Below, piece after piece: positions 60,276 through 64,000 of a stretch of DNA of 64,000 nucleotides (within the stretch, counting starts at the first letter, position 1; each line of letters starts with the position of its first letter). The translations under genes and the position numbers were made by a program. Below the pieces are notes generated by a model. It saw only the letters and a program-made list of their open reading frames with translations. It ran no database searches and was not told the DNA's origin. Source of the DNA: Lepus europaeus (lineage: Eukaryota > Chordata > Mammalia > Lagomorpha > Leporidae); contig NC_084838.1 of NCBI RefSeq assembly GCF_033115175.1, positions 40,837,468 to 40,901,467 of the forward strand. Direction: 5' to 3'.

Positions 60276-60562
60276 TGGGGCCAGGATTGTGGCTTAAGGG
60301 GCAAAGCAGCATTGGCATCCAATATGGGCACCAGTTCAAGTCTTGGCTGCTCCACTTCCAATCTAGTTCCCTGCTAACGCATCTGGGAAAGCAGCAGAGG
60401 ATGGCCCTCATACTTGGGCCCCAGCACACACGTGGAAGAATGGAAGCAGCCCCTGGCTTCGGATCAGCCCAGCTCTGGCCATTGCAGCCACTTGAAGAAT
60501 GAACCAGCAGATGGAAGATCTCTCTATGTGCCTTTCAAATAAACAGATCTAAAAAGAAAATA
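60276..60562 (+). mobile_element. CSINE in Tigger
   Basis: ttggggccaggattgtggct head, tail caaataaacagatc. Confidence 0.88.
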
Positions 60563-60754
60563 AAACAACAACAAAAACACCCTACAACTTAAAACTTATG
60601 AACCGCTTATTTCTGGAATATTTAAAATTTCAGACTACTTGACTATAGGTAACAAACCATAGAAAGGGAAACCCTGGCTAAGGGAGGAACTATTGTATAT
60701 TCTCAAATTATATCATCAAAATCTGCTAAAATTACATCTGAAGGCACCATAGCC

Positions 60755-61113
60755 TCTCTCTCTCTCTCTCTCTCTTTTTTTTTTTTTTAATTTCATTTAT
60801 TTATTTGAAAGAGTTACATAGAGAGAGGAGAGGCAGACAGGGAGAGAGAGAGGCCCTCTATCCGATGGTTCACTCCCCAATTGGCCACAAAAGCTGGAGC
60901 CGTGCCAATCTGAAGCCAGGAGCCAGGAGCTTCCTCCAGGTCTCCCACGGAGGCACAGAGGCCCAGGGACCTAGGCCATCCTCTATTGCCTTCCCAGGCC
61001 ACAGCAGAGAGCTGGATCAGAAGTGGAGCAGCCAGGACTAGAACCGGTGCCCATAAAGGATGCTGGCACCTCAGGCCAGGGCATTAACCTGCTAAGCCAT
61101 AGCACCAGCCCCA
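60755..61113 (-). mobile_element. CSINE preceded by (CT)n
   Basis: (CT)n at 60755-60774, T run, then aatttcatttatttatttga to ccatagcaccagcccc. Probable TSD caccatagcctct at 60745 and 61113. Confidence 0.93.
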
Positions 61114-61237
61114 CCATAGCCTCTTAATGTGTTCTTAACACCTAAAACAGAATAAATGAAGCCTGGACTTCTAATACATTAATGCATCACTTGCTATAAT
61201 AGGATATTTTTCCACACACAAAAAGAAGGTGCAGTCT

Positions 61238-61490
61238 GGAGCTAGCTAGTGGCACGGAAGAAGAAACCGCCTGTAATGCTGGCATCCCATATGGGCACTG
61301 ATTTGTGTCCTAGCAGCTCCACTTCTAATCCAGCTCCCTGCTAGTGGAGGGCTGAAGTCTTTGGGCCCCTGCCACCTATGTGGGAAACCCAGATTAGACT
61401 CCTGGCTGTTGTTATAGCCATCTAGGGAATGAAACAGCGGATGGAAGATCTCTCTCTCTCTTTTAAATAAGTAAATCTTCAAAAGAGAAA
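61238..61490 (+). mobile_element. Old CSINE
   Basis: ggagctagctagtggcacgg head, (CT)n then ttaaataagtaaatc tail. Confidence 0.82.
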
Positions 61491-61587
61491 ACACAAAGCT
61501 CTGACATACCATAAGCCTATCTCTTAACTTCATCAAAAACTATAGCTAGCCCTATTACTAGTTACCAATTAAAAAAAGGGGAGGGAG

Positions 61588-61915
61588 GGGGCTGGCATTG
61601 TGACACAGTGGGTTAAAGCCGCAGTCTGTTGTGCCAGCATCCCCATGGGCACCAGTTTGAGTCCCGGCTGCTCCACTTCCAATCTAGCTCTCTGCCATGG
61701 CCTGGGAAAGTAGCTGAAGATGGCCCAAGTCCTTGGGCCCCTGCACCTGTGTGGGAGACCCGGAGGAAGCTCCTGGCTCCAGATTGGCACAGCTCTGGCC
61801 ATTGCAGCCACTTTGGGATTGAACCAGTGAATGAAAGACTGTTCTCTCTCTCTCTGCCTCTCCTTCTCTCTGTGTGTAACTCTGACTTCTAAATAAATAA
61901 ATAAAAATTTTTAAA
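61588..61915 (+). mobile_element. CSINE
   Basis: gggggctggcattgtgacac head, tail ctaaataaataaataaaaat. Confidence 0.92.
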
Positions 61916-62094
61916 GAAAGATACAAGATCTTGGCATAAAAAATAAGATACAAAAGAAATAAGGCTGAGGTTCCCAAGAACACCCTAGAATTAGGTTTTA
62001 TGTACTGTACTTTAAGATGAATTTTCATGCATCACCCAGAATCTGTAAATATTATAACACAGGTATGTAGATAAAACTTTTTAAATTTTTCCTG

Positions 62095-62390
62095 TTTAAT
62101 TTCATTTTATCTGAAAGGCAGAGAAACAAAGAAATAAAGAGATGTTCATTCCACTGATTCACTAGCCAGATGCCCACAACATTTTGAGCCAGGCCAAAGC
62201 CACGAGCCAGAACTCCAACCAGGTCTCTAACGTGGGTGGCAGTGACCGAAATACTTGAGCTATCACCAGCTGTCTCCTAGCTTTCTGTTGGATAGAAAGC
62301 AGAGTAGCTGTGACTTGAACCAGGTACTCTTAATATGGAATGTGGGTGCCCCAAGCAGCAATTTAACCATGGAATGAAACGTTTGCCCTA
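62095..62390 (-). mobile_element. Old SINE
   Basis: ttaatttcattttatctgaa to gaaacgtttgccct. Confidence 0.72.
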
Positions 62391-62417
62391 CACTTAGATT
62401 TTTAATATCTTTTAAAG

Positions 62418-62975
62418 TTTTTTTTTTTTTAATTTATTTATTTGAAGGACAAAGTTAGAGGGGCTGGCACTGTGGTGTAGTAGGCTAAGTCTCCGCCTGT
62501 GGCATCAGCAATCCTATGAGTACTGGTTCATGTCCCGGCTGCTCTTCTTCTGATCCAGGTCTCTGCTTATGGCCTAGGAAAGCAGGAGAAGATGACCTTT
62601 CTATCTCCCTGTCTGTAACGCTACCTCTCAAATAAACAAATAAATAAAGAGGAAAGGAGGGAGGGAGAGAGGGAGAGAGAAGGAAAGGAAGAAAGAAAAG
62701 AAAGGCAAAATTAGAAAATCTTCCATCTGATGATTCACTTCCCAGCTGGCCACAATGTTTGCTGCTGGGCCAATCCAAAGCCAGGAGCCCAGAGCTTCTT
62801 CTGGGTCTTCCACGTGGATGCAGGGGCCCAAGCACTTAAGCCATCTTCTGCTGCTTTCCCAGGCACATCAGCAGGGAGCTGGATCAGAAGTGGAGCAGCT
62901 GGGTCTAGAACTGGTGCCCATAAGGGATGCTGGAGTCACAGGAAGAGGCTTATCCTACTATGCCACAATGCCAGC
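62418..62975 (-). mobile_element. CSINE split by another SINE
   Basis: Halves are 62418-62460 (tttaatttatttatttgaag) and 62705-62975 (ends acaatgccagcc). The insert is 62461-62650. Confidence 0.82.
62461..62704 (+). mobile_element. Truncated CSINE with GA-rich tail
   Basis: gggctggcactgtggtgtag head, internal loss after aggagaagatgacc, tail aaataaacaaataaataaag then (GGGA)/(GAAA) to 62704. Confidence 0.8.
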
Positions 62976-63575
62976 CAGATTTAGATTTTTAAAACAGATT
63001 CTGTTCATAAAAGGGAGGCTGAATTTAAAGAGAAACTCAAAACTGCTTTGACATTTGGAGAAGTAATGGAAAGTGAAATGATGTGATCTGCTCAATCACT
63101 TATACTTCCAGGACCACACAGAATCCCAGATTTGAGAAACTTGGGCCACCAGAAGCAAAAATCCAGGCTAAATACATATTTTGCTTAAAATATGAACAGT
63201 TCAATCCATGATTTAGAGGAAATGAAGTTTAGGATTTTACAGGCAGTACACAAATGAACAAAGCACTGAGAAATGCCTAAACCCAAATGATAAAACACAA
63301 AGTACAAAATCAACTGAATCAAAAATTAAATATGGGCTTATTTTGCAATGGGTTTGCACCAGAACACAGGTGTCATGCAAACAGCGCTAAATCAAAGCCA
63401 AAATGGGAAAGGAAAAAATTCATATCAACCTGCTGTCATTGGACATGTAGACTCAAATTAAGTCCACCACCATTGGCCACCGTCTAATCTACACATGTGG
63501 TAGCATTCACAAAAGAACAACTGAAAACTTTGAGGAGGCTGCTGAGGCTTAATGAAGATTGACCCCAAGAGACAG
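62976..63575 (-). other. UBE2R2 intron, unique
   Basis: No exon or clear repeat. 63060-63125 faintly resembles MIR. Confidence 0.4.
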
Positions 63576-63763
63576 AAACTCAATCCCGGTTCCCCACATG
63601 GTGGCAGGAGCCCCAAGCATGTGGGCCATCTTCTACTGCCTTCCCAGGAACATCAGCAGGAAGATGGAGCAAAAGTGAACAGCCACAACTTGAATTGGTA
63701 CTCTGATACAGGATGCTAGCATTTCAAGTAGCAGTTTAACCTGCTGCATCACACTGCTGGCCT
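63576..63763 (-). mobile_element. Truncated CSINE
   Basis: aatcccggttccccacatgg to catcacactgctggcc. Confidence 0.78.
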
Positions 63764-63791
63764 CTGGAAAACATTTTAAAAATACAATTCC

Positions 63792-64000
63792 AGGGGCAGT
63801 GTTGTGGTGAAGCCGTTAAAGCTGCTGCCTGCAAAGCCGCCATACGGGTCACAGTTCATGTCTTGGCTGCTTCACTTCCAATCCAGCTCCCTGCTAATGG
63901 CCTGGGAAAAAGCAGCGAAAGATGGCTCAAGCACTTGGACCCCTGCAACCCACATGGGAAACCTGGATGAAGCTACTGGTTCCTGGCTATGGCAGCTATT
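63792..64000 (+). mobile_element. CSINE, cut by window end
   Basis: aggggcagtgttgtggtgaa head. The tail lies beyond base 64000. Confidence 0.8.

Larger units (their letters stand above)
59052..60705 (+). mobile_element. Tigger-family DNA transposon remnant with three SINE insertions
   Basis: Pieces at 59052-59345, 59649-59817, 60159-60275 and 60563-60705 read in order as one non-autonomous Tigger: catccacaagggatacattc start, gaggccattattaagtaaaa middle, aagggatgattcatttccc, and ggctaagggaggaactattg end. The terminal ends are roughly complementary. Confidence 0.75.

Noticed and set aside
1..64000. UBAP2L instead of UBAP2
   Set aside because: The C-terminus GNSPYWTN, the SDSTS/CGTKLV exon and linkage to UBE2R2 fit UBAP2; UBAP2L ends differently and lies on another chromosome in human.
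56402..64000. Further upstream UBE2R2 exon
   Set aside because: No minus-strand frame encodes the UBC catalytic block (HPN, active-site Cys region); it must lie beyond the window.

Overview
This is a mammalian, almost certainly lagomorph (rabbit or hare), nuclear genomic window. It is packed with lagomorph C-repeat SINEs: tRNA-derived elements with an A-box-like head, a B-box GGTTCTAGTCCC and a CT-rich stretch before a poly(A) tail. Both old diverged copies and young full-length copies with clear target-site duplications (TSDs) are present. Old L1 pieces, Tigger/MER2-type DNA transposon remnants and mariner-like miniature elements fill more of the introns.

Two protein-coding genes lie tail to tail. 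The plus strand carries the 3' part of UBAP2 (ubiquitin-associated protein 2): 23 coding exons between 1351 and 49832 whose splice phases all agree and give about 955 codons ending ...YWTN-stop. The first exon in the window encodes the RG-rich segment, so the N-terminal UBA domain lies upstream of the window. A 3' UTR of about 0.7 kb ends at an AATAAA at 50535. The minus strand carries the last two coding exons of UBE2R2 (CDC34B, a cullin-RING E2 enzyme): 56401-56267 and 54684-54465. It has a 3' UTR of about 3.1 kb running down to AATAAA signals near 51340-51357. Roughly 0.75 kb separates the two predicted poly(A) sites, and it contains a run of 29 G.

Two UBAP2 introns hold related C/D-box snoRNAs (19635-19713 and 40694-40769). 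Both carry C (ATGATGT), D' (CTGA) and D (CTGA) boxes, terminal stems, and the same guide CCAAGCACATA, which is complementary to a 28S rRNA segment. They match the SNORD121A/B pair known from human UBAP2 introns.

Layout: 1-40 kb is AT-rich with long, repeat-filled introns and widely spaced exons. 40-50 kb is GC-rich with short introns holding the Ser/Gln/Pro/Tyr-rich C-terminal half of UBAP2. 45.0-54.7 kb is free of SINEs and covers the terminal UBAP2 exons and both 3' UTRs. 54.7-64 kb is UBE2R2 intron, again repeat-rich. Functionally, UBAP2 is an RNA-granule and ubiquitin-linked adaptor, UBE2R2 charges cullin-RING ligases, and the intronic snoRNAs serve rRNA modification. I found no novel protein system. 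The most interesting items are the snoRNA pair, a SINE copy that seems to carry 5' flanking DNA from the other end of the window, and a SINE whose TSD duplicated the likely branch-point region of the last UBE2R2 intron.
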